DNA of 64,000 nt, taken from Onchidella celtica (lineage: Eukaryota > Mollusca > Gastropoda > Systellommatophora > Onchidiidae). The notes beneath the pieces are model-generated. The model worked only from the letters and a program-made list of their open reading frames with translations. It did not search any database and was not told where the DNA came from. Location of the stretch: NCBI GenBank assembly GCA_963931925.1, contig OZ007570.1, positions 24,870,408-24,934,407 of the forward strand. Direction: 5' to 3'. This document shows, piece by piece, positions 54,801 through 59,266 of this stretch (position 1 is the first letter of the stretch; each line of letters starts with the position of its first letter). A program made the position numbers and the translations under genes.

Positions 54801-57800
54801 ATCAATACTTTATTTTTTGTAAGCGTTTTTCTGAACCATGCTGTTTTTTCCCAAAGTGGGAAAAACTTTATTACATCCAGACTTGACTGAAACCCCTAAC
54901 ACTGACATCTTGAAAGAGTTAAAAATGATAAGCCTTCGTATTTGCATTAAACCGATTTCTTGACATACTGTAGTATCTTTGACTATAAGTAAATTGTATA
55001 TCATACTGTCGGTCAACTGTTGGAACTTTGTTGAAACTAAAATCAGAGGCTGTTGGTAGGTTCATCATCATTGCCCTTTTCAACCCTACTCAGCAGGGTA
55101 TAGGTCACGAACGACAGCCTTCCATTTGTCTCTATCCTGGGGCGATCCTTGACAGCTCTTTCCACGTGCAGCCACCGCTCTTCATATCCTCCTCCATGTT
55201 GTTCGTGGCTTGCCCCTCTTCCTGTTTCCCTGCGGGTTCCAGAGCAGTGACTTTCTTACAGTGCTATCCTGGGGCTTTCGTAGTGTGTGACCCAGCCATC
55301 GCCATCTGCACAGTCCTATTTAGCTGGAGATGTTTCTCTGCTTTGTCCTTTCCCAGAGGTCCTTATTTCGAATAATATCCGGCATCTTATCCTCAGACAG
55401 GTATTGATGAAGGATCGCAGCCTCCTCAAGCAGGTTTGGGAAAGTTTCCAGGTTTTGCAGCCATACAGTAGGACAGATTTTACATTGGGAGTTGAAGAGT
55501 TTGCATTTTGTACCGATGTTGCTAGGTTACCGTGGTCTAATTACAAAGCCAAATAGAGAAAATACTGAATTGTGTTCACTGCTCAGCTTCGGCTTTCTAT
55601 GCAACTATGGTCCCAGACCAAGAGCCTTTCAGTATAGTTTTAATGATGTTCCAACAGCTGACTGGCGATGTTTAGATATCCAAATTTGTTAACATTTTTA
55701 CGATAACATTTTATCTTGTATTGTCGTGGATACTCACGTTGTCACTTTTGCATGCATCTGATGTATATTGGCTGTATCATTGTCAGATGGATGAACAAGA
55801 TGGGCCTTGCAGCCATCAATTATGATGCTAGTCACCACATTACCACCAGCGGTTTTAGCCGACCTGAGGTTTCTTCAACATCCTCCTCTAGCACTAAAAG
55901 TAAGTAATAAATTTCTAAGAGAATTTTCAGAGGGTAAAGTTAAAAAGATGTACATGTATATATTTAAAGGTAATTCACCTGAAAGGTATGTAATGACTGA
56001 GGAAAGATTTTGTAATTAAAAGTAAAGCATGAATCACAATGACTGTTTCAAAGAAGTATCAGGATTTTTTATATATTTTTTAAAAATTTTGTGAAATGTT
56101 ATCTGGGTCTTTAAATGATGATAATTCAGATTATAGTTTTGATATTTTCAAAATCTGCAAATCTTTACTCCCTTGGATTTGGACAGTTTTCATTGCTAAT
56201 TAATAAAATTATTGTAGGTTTTTTTTTCTTTGTAACAGCAAATTCTGTTCAGAACTGTAGGATTTGCATATGAAAGAATACCTACCTAAACTTACATTGG
56301 ACTACCTGAGGTGCTTGGTGTTACCAGAGATCAATGATAAACATATGCATCCACAATGCCATTCATCGGTCATGAATTACATTTTTTTAAATGAAGTCTG
56401 GTGAAAATCACATGCTTTTAGGTTTTTGGTTGTCTTGGAGTTCTTGGTTACCAACTCTTACAAATTTCACCAAAGGGTTTCCACATATCTACGGTTTTGT
56501 TATTCATTTTCTATCTTTTGACTCTTATGCTTGGTCAGATGGCTATAGTGAGAGTGAGGATGAAGATGACCAGAACCCAGTAGTCACGTCGTATGGAAGT
56601 GTCCAGTCACTAACTAGCATAGACTCAATTTGCAGTCAGCCTCAGACGTCATCACCCCAAATGATCCGCCACCCAATCAGAGAGGTTAAAGGTAAGATTT
56701 CTTAACCCTAGTCGCAACACGCGAGACACGGGAGGCCGTTATTTTGTCCGACACGCTTAACCGCGGGTCCTGCGGGAGGCCACATTTTTGTATAGCAACG
56801 GTGCGCCTCGCGCTTTTGTTATTCGGTTGCCAAGACTGTCGTTGTTGTTGTTTTTTTCACGTTTTTTTTCCACACTATTTTCGCGTGTTTATCTATCCTA
56901 TCACCTCTACTATATCTAACAAAATGGTATCGTCCGATTACGTTTATTACGATGCAACTATTCGCAACTATTCGTCATACTCGTGTAATAGTATTATACT
57001 GACGGTCTGAAGTTCGAACTGGGGAAAATCTTGGGGAAACTTTTACTTTGATGCTGGTTGTCGTCTACATGTGAAATGAGAAGAAAGGGGCCATGTGCGT
57101 ATTTGAGACGCCGTTCTACGTCTGTAATTACGAATTCCAATGTAATGTTAGGGCATGCTGCATAAAGGCGTCTGTCAGTAGGTTTTTCATCAGGGAAAAC
57201 TGGGAGAAAATGACCGACTTTGTTGTTGGTCGTTGTCTTTATTTGATGTGGTAATTAGACAGATACTGTGTTCCTTTGATTAAACCGCTTTTCAGTACAT
57301 GTATATGCTCTACGACCTGGAACTGGAAATGAAATCTCTCGCTAAAACTAACATTATAGTAAGTGAACGCTTTACATAGTAGAGGAGGGAGAAGGCAATG
57401 TCACGATACATGTGGTTAGTAAATTAAGCGAATGGCTTAAAAAATAATTTGTTCACCTGACTGGCCTGACATAGGGACAGAAAAAGCGCAGAGGTCTTGG
57501 GAACATGATAAAACATGTGCTAAACGGCATGTAAATGCAGAAAATTCTTGATTTGGGGCCTTCCATTTCACAATAAAACCTACTGCATATCATCACAAGT
57601 ACTTTATCCAAATATCATAGGGGTCCCTTACGATTTATCCACCACTATTGTTGTTATTGCGTCCTGAAGTATACGCGATACAGGTGTTCACACGGACCCG
57701 ATTGACCCGACCGCCGAGGTTATCGGCAACACGCGAACGATCGGCTGACTGGCCGCTGGCTATCCCCGCACGGGGCGTTACATGGACGAGTTCACTCAAC

Positions 57801-59266
57801 GCAGGACGAGGGTTAACCACCAAAAGGAAAAAGAAAAAAATCTCATTTAAAATTTATTGTGTCAAGACTTTAAGGAACGGGGAAAAAATTTATTGTAATG
57901 CGATTGTGCGTGCATACACATACACACACACATGCATGCGCATACACACTGTTAATTTTGTTTCTTTATTAGTGTGTGTGTATATATGTGTGTGCGCGCG
58001 CTATATATCATAATTTTTGTTTCTGTAACTGTATTGTTATGCATTCAATGATCAAAACAAATTTCCTTGTACAAGGACGGATAAAATTTATCTTATCTTA
58101 TCTTATCTTAGAGAGAGCATTGTAATTTTGACGTGTTTGAAAGATCTTGCACAATTTTAAGAAACACTTTGATCGAAGATTATAATGCAGCATACTGATG
58201 TGTCTTTGCAACAGACATCGTTGGTGCCAGCACAGAAGACCTTCGTAGCATGTACACCTCCATTCGGAAACAAGATTTAACAATTGATGGGAAAGATAAG
58301 GTGCGGCAGAGACTCAGCCAGTGTACAGCTTCCACTGCACTCACTGGAGTGGCCAACCAGGCAGAGGTGGAGAGATTGCGCAAGTTACAATCTCTGCAGA
58401 GAACACTACGTGTATGTACAGACCTTTGTGAAAGAACAACAGGAAATTTTTCAATTGGGTTTGCAAGGCTATCATTACAAGGACAAAATATGGCAAAAAG
58501 AAAAATTTTATTTTAGCATAGCCTCGCATACAGAATAATTTATAAATGATACAACAAAATGCAACTTTTTCTTTTTACCATGTAGTATATCTTTTTGTAA
58601 AGCCTTGCTGTGACCCCAGAGATTTTGTGTGGTTTTTATAACATTATAAGGTCAACATACACAGCATAAAATGCGTGAATGGATTTGAAGCTTATTGTAC
58701 AGTGTGCATAATACAGAAGCAGTAATTAGATTATTCTTCTAATGGCTAGTGTGAAAAGTATAGTTTTGATTGGTGAATTCTACCATTTTCTTTAGCTTTG
58801 ATAAACATATGTGTAGTTGCCCAATCATGTGTGTTGGAGAAAGCCATTGCCTCTGATGGGAGAAGGGTGGAGACATGATGACATAGGCAAAGGAGGAAAC
58901 AAGAAACAAAAGAAAGAGCAAAAGAAAATGAATTGAATAGGTAAATGTAAAGGAAAAAGGAGAGTTAATTTGATCAGCATACATGTATAACAGACATAGT
59001 GGAGATAAAATTTTGTGAGGGAAACAGCTGAATCTGTCTAATGTGCCTTTACATAGACAATACTTTCTTGTGTATTTTTTATTCTCCTGGTTTACCTCTT
59101 CCACTCGCTGCTTGATAAAAGTAATGGCATAACATTTGTCTTTTCTTCTGCACAGGCCAAGGAACTGGAGCTTCAAGAAATTGATTCACTGATACGGAAA
59201 CCAGTAAGCCCCACAGAGCTGCACGAGTTCGCAGAAAAACATGAACTGGCCCCAGAGCCAGAATGA
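4378..59266 (+). CDS. CNK (CNKSR-like): CNK scaffold protein gene (connector enhancer of kinase suppressor of Ras), 24 coding exons
   Basis: This span holds the whole coding region, introns included; exons are listed separately. The spliced product is 988 residues, close to vertebrate CNK2. Domains in order are SAM (about 8-77), CRIC (about 84-190), PDZ (about 219-303), a long polar linker (304-698), PH (about 712-808) and a C-terminal helical region (about 887-975). In the known family CNK binds Raf and KSR-type partners at the plasma membrane and tunes Ras-MAPK and Rho-family signalling; the PH domain binds membrane lipid or partner proteins. The start has A at -3 and G at +4, with an in-frame TAG 30 nt upstream (4348-4350). 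Each of the 23 junctions keeps frame with GT-AG borders, which argues strongly for an intact gene. A 5' noncoding exon is possible. The CNK2-type PDZ ligand at the C-terminus and the middle DUF1170 domain are not evident, so it may be an ancestral single-copy invertebrate CNK. Confidence 0.96.
4503..4540. repeat. TCTAGATC-rich block 3, just inside CNK intron 1
   Basis: AGATCTAGACGATCCAGTCT then TAGATCTATGTCTAGATCTC, starting 58 bases after the exon 1 donor. Another AGTCTAGATCTAGC is near 4618. Confidence 0.75.
5058..5880 (-). mobile_element. Non-LTR retrotransposon remnant with RNase H and C-terminal region
   Basis: On the minus strand about 5760-5640 encodes YWIPGHIGIKGNETAETLAK, the RNase H motif of Jockey-type elements. 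After frameshifts, LRKLRLGHTHLTHHF (about 5480) and CNCQISIKHILTECVDF (about 5390) follow, the zinc-knuckle-like C-terminal tail. The 3' end runs to about 5058 (TGAAAGCTGACCC). It is broken by stops and frame changes and lacks the reverse transcriptase part, so it is a dead 5'-truncated copy. Confidence 0.8.
7537..7700 (+). CDS. CNK: CNK exon 2: rest of SAM domain
   Basis: Residues 23-77. It contains LDDAIHEYIPNF, then LGVTKLGHQELILEGVDLL, the SAM core that is nearly identical in vertebrate CNK2. The acceptor is CACCAG and the donor GTGAGG. It ends in phase 0. Confidence 0.97.
8167..8387 (+). CDS. CNK: CNK exon 3: first part of CRIC domain
   Basis: Residues 78-150 plus two bases. It follows a TTCTCAG acceptor. 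YESENLQHLALQLG aligns with the start of the conserved region in ras-CNK, and the final WLDR joins to APF in exon 4, as WLDRSPF does in human CNK2. The donor is GTACGG. A solo LTR starts only 40 bases downstream. Confidence 0.95.
8428..9609. mobile_element. Solo LTR 1 in CNK intron 3 (1182 bp)
   Basis: It begins TGTCACGAG and ends TTTGTGACA, giving the TG...CA ends of an LTR with inverted TGTCAC/GTGACA. The 5-bp target duplication ATCTT is perfect (8423-8427 and 9610-9614). An AATAAA lies near 9502 in a plausible polyadenylation position for plus orientation. No internal retrotransposon sequence is present, so this is a recombined solo LTR. It starts 40 bases after the exon 3 donor. Confidence 0.9.
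9615..10182 (+). other. CNK: Remainder of CNK intron 3
   Basis: AT-rich unique sequence between the solo LTR and exon 4. I see no element in it. Confidence 0.5.
10183..10312 (+). CDS. CNK: CNK exon 4: middle of CRIC domain
   Basis: Residues 151-194. It reads APFEHIHGMTLLRNSIVKLG and continues LELVNVAQKESGITEVENAI, matching the CRIC helices of human CNK2 (the LCLELTTIVQQD region). The acceptor is CCTAAG and the donor GTAAAT. It ends in phase 0. Confidence 0.96.
10313..10853 (+). other. CNK: CNK intron 4
   Basis: Unique AT-rich sequence. It has open reading stretches, but none has splice borders or resemblance to CNK. Confidence 0.6.
10854..10970 (+). CDS. CNK: CNK exon 5: end of CRIC and start of PDZ
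   Basis: Residues 195-233. The acceptor follows a good pyrimidine tract (TTCTTTCAG) and the donor is GTAAGA. LEIATIRKKQGDEL is the first PDZ strand and the start of its carboxylate-binding loop, which continues in exon 6. Confidence 0.95.
11368..11427 (+). CDS. CNK: CNK exon 6: PDZ binding loop and second strand
   Basis: Residues 234-253, reading GMNIQSSYYGIHVIGNIKEM. This matches [20 protein letters not shown] of human CNK2, where the loop is GLGMYI; here it is ELGMNI across the junction. The exon is 60 nt with phase 0 on both sides. Confidence 0.95.
11873..11941 (+). CDS. CNK: CNK exon 7: PDZ core
   Basis: Residues 254-276. SPADLCSKIEKGDEVLQVNN is the typical PDZ SPADR-x-GDEVLQVN segment. 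The acceptor is CCTCAG and the donor GTAAGT, and both junctions are phase 0. A TTAA-flanked MITE lies 34 bases downstream. Confidence 0.97.
11976..12639. mobile_element. TTAA-flanked MITE with CTCTTTCCATGCCA ends (664 bp)
   Basis: Flanked by TTAA at 11972-11975 and 12640-12643. The inverted ends CTCTTTCCATGCCA and TGGCATGGAAAGAG are perfect complements over 14 bp. A palindromic CCGATATATCGG lies near the right end, and a related GATTCATCGGCGATTGG next to it. TTAA targeting points to piggyBac-type mobilisation. No transposase. Located 34 bases after exon 7. Confidence 0.85.
12860..13290. repeat. Tandem duplication of about 222 bp in intron 7
   Basis: TTTTGTCAGTTGTCTCCCT near 12889 recurs as TTTTGTCAGTTGTCTCTCT near 13111. 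It is followed in both by ATGTTCTGAGAATT..., a T-rich spacer and TTGTTAC(G/A)A(T/C)TCATACTG. Two diverged units. Confidence 0.75.
13407..13540 (+). CDS. CNK: CNK exon 8: last PDZ helix and strand
   Basis: Residues 277-320 plus two bases. LGWQLAKLVAALKQKPKEV then TMLLKKRP closes the PDZ domain, as VGWQLKNLVNALRED...LKKRP does in CNK2. The acceptor is AAATAG and the donor GTGGGT. A basic tail follows the domain. Confidence 0.96.
13541..14182 (+). other. CNK: CNK intron 8
   Basis: Mostly unique. GTTGGTGAGCACTTCTGGTA near 13601 resembles GTTGGTGGGCACTTCTGATA near 40618 in intron 13, so part of it may be a dispersed repeat. Confidence 0.4.
14183..14317 (+). CDS. CNK: CNK exon 9: linker after PDZ
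   Basis: Residues 321-365. It contains a basic stretch (PKTMKKRRSKDGEKPLRPKL) that could be a membrane or protein contact. The acceptor is GTTGCAG and the donor GTGAGT. It ends in phase 2. No named domain is visible. Confidence 0.9.
15687..15790 (+). mobile_element. SINE fragment, copy C (3' end only)
   Basis: GCCTGCTCCAGTTGTAACTG, CACAAAGGCAAAATTTCCCA and an ATACAA tail match the 3' end of the SINE at 28528-28965. The tRNA head is absent. Confidence 0.85.
17518..17735. repeat. 61-bp tandem array, about 3.5 units
   Basis: GTGATTTTATTTATTGTTAA begins units at about 17519, 17580, 17641 and 17702 (the last starts GTGAATGTATTT). Each has AGAGAGAGTGAGA or a near form. Spacing is exactly 61. Confidence 0.85.
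19564..19595 (+). CDS. Candidate alternative first exon within intron 9
   Basis: ATGGCGGAGAGTTGCCTTAT and onward encodes MAESCLISQYR across a GTATGTGTG donor at 19596. It ends in phase 2, which is exactly what exon 10 needs, giving a product that starts at the linker and lacks SAM, CRIC and PDZ. The Kozak context is weak (T at -3, G at +4). This is inference only; an ordinary chance ORF is quite possible. Confidence 0.15.
23736..24040 (+). CDS. CNK: CNK exon 10: serine/proline-rich linker
   Basis: Residues 366-467; the largest coding exon at 305 nt. It contains RRATVSGGSPTFERPS, possible phosphorylation sites, a proline-rich DPTPLRPKSQ and a helix-prone NMMEKEAAIAAMLMADSS. The acceptor is CTCCTCAG and the donor GTAAGA. 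It follows a 9.4-kb intron and precedes a 14.3-kb intron. Confidence 0.93.
24174..24637. mobile_element. 464-bp inverted-repeat element
   Basis: The left end ATAAGGGGCAGTCCATAGAG and the reversed right end ATAAGGAGCCATCCATATAG match at about 16 of 20 positions. It is G-rich inside with a 16-G run near 24515. The pattern (a GGGGC-AGTCCATA-type end) is common in dispersed invertebrate DNA elements, from memory. The target duplication is not clear. Confidence 0.5.
26181..26314 (+). repeat. Dispersed repeat, plus copy
   Basis: AGACAATTTCAAGCAAAATA, AAGCAAATCTCAATTTCCAT and GGTTTTCTCAAGAATTTGGT occur in the same order, reversed, at 63106-63242. No inverted ends are visible, so the class is unknown. 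Confidence 0.75.
26506..26792 (+). CDS. Candidate alternative last exon of CNK in intron 10
   Basis: After GAAATGCAG (acceptor ending 26505) there is an open frame to TGA 26790-26792. Joined to exon 10, which ends with one base, it reads in the open frame as VAQNPKDDRVVNGVMDIEET and on through LTPQEYNRQLKRKTRRTLFE. GC content is higher than in neighbouring intron and the codon choice looks like real coding sequence. It would end CNK after PDZ and before PH. The pyrimidine tract is weak and no AATAAA follows closely. It could instead be a remnant of an unrelated exon or retrocopy; I do not recognise the protein. Confidence 0.3.
27180..28515. repeat. 92-bp satellite array, about 14 diverged units
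   Basis: The clearest units span 27420-28050, with words such as CCTTTCTAATATTTGGTATC, CGAACGGACGGTAA and GCGTATTTGAAGTGAGCAAA at 92-bp spacing. Units decay towards both edges. The array seems to continue after the SINE: AGTTTTTGAAGTGACTGAAA near 29050 resembles the unit. Confidence 0.88.
28528..28965 (+). mobile_element. tRNA-derived SINE, copy B, full length
   Basis: It starts with a tRNA-like head with A box GTGGTCTAGAGG (28537-28548) and B box GGTTCAAAACC (28581-28591). A 350-bp body follows (GATCGAGTACCTAGTCTTCT, GGCGCTGCACTGTGGCGACG), then GGCAAATTTCCCAAATGGGA and an ATACAA tail. No intact tRNA cloverleaf extends past the head. It is inserted in the 92-bp satellite. Confidence 0.9.
30866..30935. 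repeat. Degenerate TTAGGG-like words
   Basis: GGGTTAGGG occurs at two places with TTTAGGGTTGAGGATTAGG between them. TTAGGG is the usual animal telomere unit, but the run is short and interrupted, so it is not a true telomere. Confidence 0.5.
31371..31766. mobile_element. hAT-type MITE (396 bp) with perfect 8-bp duplication
   Basis: Flanked by TCTGTCAG at 31363-31370 and 31767-31774. The ends are TAGCCTAGGCCTGGGCA at left and, reversed, TAGGGCTGGGCAGCG at right, in the style of hAT termini. A perfect 16-bp palindrome CCGGTTCGCGAACCGG lies at 31393-31408. No transposase. Confidence 0.85.
33888..33925. repeat. TG microsatellite and G run
   Basis: About 13 GT units (33894-33918) followed by GGGGGGGG. 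Confidence 0.9.
34659..34840 (+). mobile_element. LINE 3' terminus with GAA tail
   Basis: From ACG 34659 to TAG 34809 it reads TEHILQNCTLLSALRETYWP and ends FIKRTNLQI, which matches the C-terminus of a Jockey-type ORF2 (C-x-E-T-x-E-H-I-L-x-x-C style). A GAAGAAGAAG tail follows at about 34825. A 5'-truncated dead copy on the plus strand. Confidence 0.8.
36810..36838. repeat. 29-base poly-C run
   Basis: Uninterrupted C from 36810 to 36838, the longest homopolymer here. Its length in the assembly may not be exact. Confidence 0.9.
38346..38486 (+). CDS. CNK: CNK exon 11: acidic linker
   Basis: Residues 468-514. It is acidic and serine-rich (IKRSLSDSEEIAAENSRFLL). The acceptor is CTTTCAG after a TTTTCTTTT tract and the donor GTAAAC. 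Phase 1 on both sides, so it could be skipped without a frameshift. Confidence 0.88.
39197..39325 (+). CDS. CNK: CNK exon 12: linker, with two possible donors
   Basis: Residues 515-557. Two donors are usable in the same phase: GTAAAA at 39266 and GTAATT at 39326. The choice adds or removes 20 residues. Serine/threonine-rich, with no named domain. Confidence 0.83.
39884..39993 (+). CDS. CNK: CNK exon 13: linker
   Basis: Residues 558-594, including PTPLVREDSPSGRKSWNQQQ. The acceptor is CTTTCAG and the donor GTTTGA, which is weak. It ends in phase 0. Confidence 0.82.
39994..42363 (+). other. CNK: CNK intron 13
   Basis: 2.4 kb of unique-looking sequence. A segment near 40618 resembles part of intron 8. 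No exon or complete element seen. Confidence 0.5.
42364..42459 (+). CDS. CNK: CNK exon 14: linker
   Basis: Residues 595-626 (32 codons, phase 0 on both sides). The acceptor must be CTGTAG, because the nearby GTCAG would run into a stop. The donor is GTAAAT. It contains QPQLMRIKRLDSQQISEL. Confidence 0.84.
43108..43300. repeat. 96-bp tandem duplication
   Basis: AGAAATTCATTTTCCACCAT begins both units (near 43108 and 43203). ATAGACCCTGC and TAGGATATGTAATA are also shared. Confidence 0.85.
44334..44408 (-). repeat. Dispersed 75-bp repeat, copy 1
   Basis: TTGGATCACGGGCATAGCTT through AAAATCATACAGTAT is found in reverse orientation at 49927-50003 with about one mismatch. The class is unknown. Confidence 0.85.
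44730..44821 (+). CDS. CNK: CNK exon 15: linker
   Basis: Residues 627-656 plus two bases. It follows a strong pyrimidine tract (CTCTCTCTCTTTCCAG). It contains ETKMEDDEVFVKPQKRVGFS. The donor is GTCAGT. Confidence 0.88.
45323..45395 (+). CDS. CNK: CNK exon 16: linker with hydrophobic strand
   Basis: Residues 657-681. FTHIVVGGVIQKIPVEPG is the only hydrophobic patch in the linker, so it may be a conserved short docking motif. The acceptor is CCCTCAG and the donor GTGAGA. Confidence 0.88.
45683..45734 (+). CDS. CNK: CNK exon 17: short basic exon before PH
   Basis: Residues 682-698, SPTVKMRNKSSMSKIKL: basic and serine-rich, just upstream of the conserved RRVSCKDLG motif. The acceptor is CTCCACAG and the donor GTAAGT. 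Confidence 0.9.
45944..47065 (+). mobile_element. piggyBac-type MITE, copy 1, intron 17 (1122 bp)
   Basis: It starts CCCTCGTCC after TTAA (45940-45943) and ends GGACTAGGG before TGAA, a mutated TTAA. The ends are inverted repeats of CCCT(C/A)GTCC type. The interior has no intact ORF. It matches 56706-57812 in reverse along its length. Confidence 0.88.
47404..47555 (+). CDS. CNK: CNK exon 18: start of PH domain
   Basis: Residues 699-749. [20 protein letters not shown] is the CNK signature in front of and into the PH domain (human CNK2 has [20 protein letters not shown]). It is followed by KHWDKRWCVLKNYSLFYYKN, PH strands 1-4. The donor is GTGAGT, and it ends in phase 0. Confidence 0.98.
47759..47999. 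mobile_element. TTAA-flanked MITE (241 bp)
   Basis: TTAA at 47755-47758 and 48000-48003. The ends are CCCCACGACCCC at left and, reversed, CCCTATGAACCC at right. It has no coding content. It differs from the two other TTAA families here. Confidence 0.65.
48019..48098 (+). mobile_element. SINE fragment, copy D (3' end only)
   Basis: ACAAAGGCAAATTTCCCAAA and TGGGATTAAAGTAGTATACA match the SINE 3' end at 28880-28965. Confidence 0.85.
48294..48370 (+). CDS. CNK: CNK exon 19: PH middle strands
   Basis: Residues 750-774 plus two bases, ELKAEGVIHLPAFQVSPAPQ, matching EKAEGFISLPEFKI of CNK2. The acceptor is TCCTGTAG and the donor GTAAGT. Confidence 0.95.
48371..51527 (+). other. CNK: CNK intron 19, part before the solo LTR
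   Basis: 3.2 kb, AT-rich. It contains the 75-bp repeat copy 2, a short poly-C run near 50284, and similar GGGGCANTTGGGGGT words near 50560 and 50722. Nothing exon-like. Confidence 0.5.
49927..50003 (+). repeat. Dispersed 75-bp repeat, copy 2
   Basis: Reverse complement of 44334-44408. Very similar, so it is recent or constrained. Confidence 0.85.
51528..52862. mobile_element. Solo LTR 2 in CNK intron 19 (1335 bp)
   Basis: It begins TGTTATGACC and ends TTATGACA, with a perfect 5-bp duplication GCGTG (51523-51527 and 52863-52867). The interior is AT-rich with several CTAGATCTAG blocks (51760, 51890, 52045-52078, 52145). No gag or pol is seen, so it is a solo LTR. The short inverted ends are TGTTAT/ATGACA. 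Confidence 0.85.
53568..53810. mobile_element. TTAA-flanked MITE with CTCTTTCC ends (243 bp)
   Basis: TTAA at 53564-53567 and 53811-53814. The ends are CTCTTTCCATACT and AGTACGGAAAGAG. CCGATACATCGG and CCGATGTATCGG each follow a copy of TAGTCCAAATGCGTCAGTCG inside. Confidence 0.88.
54181..54249 (+). CDS. CNK: CNK exon 20: PH late strands
   Basis: Residues 775-797. AFKVHNPGTTFYFASERQDD aligns with [21 protein letters not shown] of CNK2. The acceptor is TTTGCAG and the donor GTAAGT. Intron 19 before it is 5.8 kb and contains a solo LTR. Confidence 0.96.
54678..54918. mobile_element. TTAA-flanked MITE with CTCTTTCAGGATGT ends (241 bp)
   Basis: TTAA at 54674-54677 and 54919-54922. The ends are CTCTTTCAGGATGT and ACATCTTGAAAGAG. 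CCGATATATCGG lies near the left end. Confidence 0.88.
55040..55510 (-). mobile_element. LINE 3' fragment, endonuclease-reverse transcriptase C-terminus
   Basis: The minus strand reads VLLYGCKTWKLSQTCLRRLR near 55480, then KDLWERTKQRN, LGHTLRKPQDSTVRKSLLWN and NPQGNRKRGKPRTTWRRI, interrupted by stops. It is the familiar C-terminal region of non-LTR endonuclease-reverse transcriptases, and ends in GATGATGA near 55060. Dead and 5' truncated. Confidence 0.82.
55517..55615 (+). repeat. About 100-bp repeat, copy 1
   Basis: CTAATTACAAAGCCAAATAG through GCTTTCTA matches the reverse complement of 61127-61230. It is next to the LINE fragment. Confidence 0.75.
55787..55899 (+). CDS. CNK: CNK exon 21: last PH helix and serine-rich tail
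   Basis: Residues 798-835. KWMNKMGLAAINY is the C-terminal PH helix with its invariant tryptophan (RWLNRINMLTAGY in CNK2). A serine-rich tail follows. The acceptor is TTGTCAG and the donor GTAAGT. Confidence 0.95.
56539..56691 (+). CDS. CNK: CNK exon 22: acidic and serine-rich region
   Basis: Residues 836-886. YSESEDEDDQNP resembles the YWSESDKEEAD just after the PH domain of CNK2. The donor is GTAAGA. A 1.1-kb MITE is inserted at TTAA only 10 bases into the intron, leaving the splice site intact. Confidence 0.93.
56706..57812 (-). mobile_element. piggyBac-type MITE, copy 2, intron 22 (1107 bp)
   Basis: Flanked by perfect TTAA at 56702-56705 and 57813-57816. It begins CCCTAGTCGC and ends GGACGAGGG. 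It is the reverse complement of copy 1, and high identity is visible throughout. It lies 10 bases into intron 22. Confidence 0.92.
57920..58110. repeat. CA/TG microsatellites and TCTTA repeat in intron 22
   Basis: ACATACACACACACATGCAT near 57919, GTGTGTGTGTATATATGTGT near 57973 and TTATCTTATCTTATCTTA near 58089. Confidence 0.85.
58215..58411 (+). CDS. CNK: CNK exon 23: C-terminal helix
   Basis: Residues 887-952. AEVERLRKLQSLQRTLR is amphipathic and corresponds to KLHRLRILKSTLKAREGE near the CNK2 C-terminus. The acceptor is TTGCAACAG and the donor GTATGT. It ends in phase 0. Confidence 0.95.
59156..59266 (+). CDS. CNK: CNK exon 24: last coding exon, with stop
   Basis: Residues 953-988 and TGA (59264-59266). 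AKELELQEIDSLIRKPVSPT continues the helix, matching the [20 protein letters not shown] segment of CNK2. It ends LAPEPE, with no PDZ-binding C-terminus. The acceptor is CTGCACAG. Confidence 0.94.
   Translation, partial: AKELELQEIDSLIRKPVSPTELHEFAEKHELAPEPE

Noticed and set aside
58739-59176. 145-codon minus-strand open frame
   Set aside because: Lies antisense over intron 23 and overlaps exon 24; its composition is that of an antisense pyrimidine tract.
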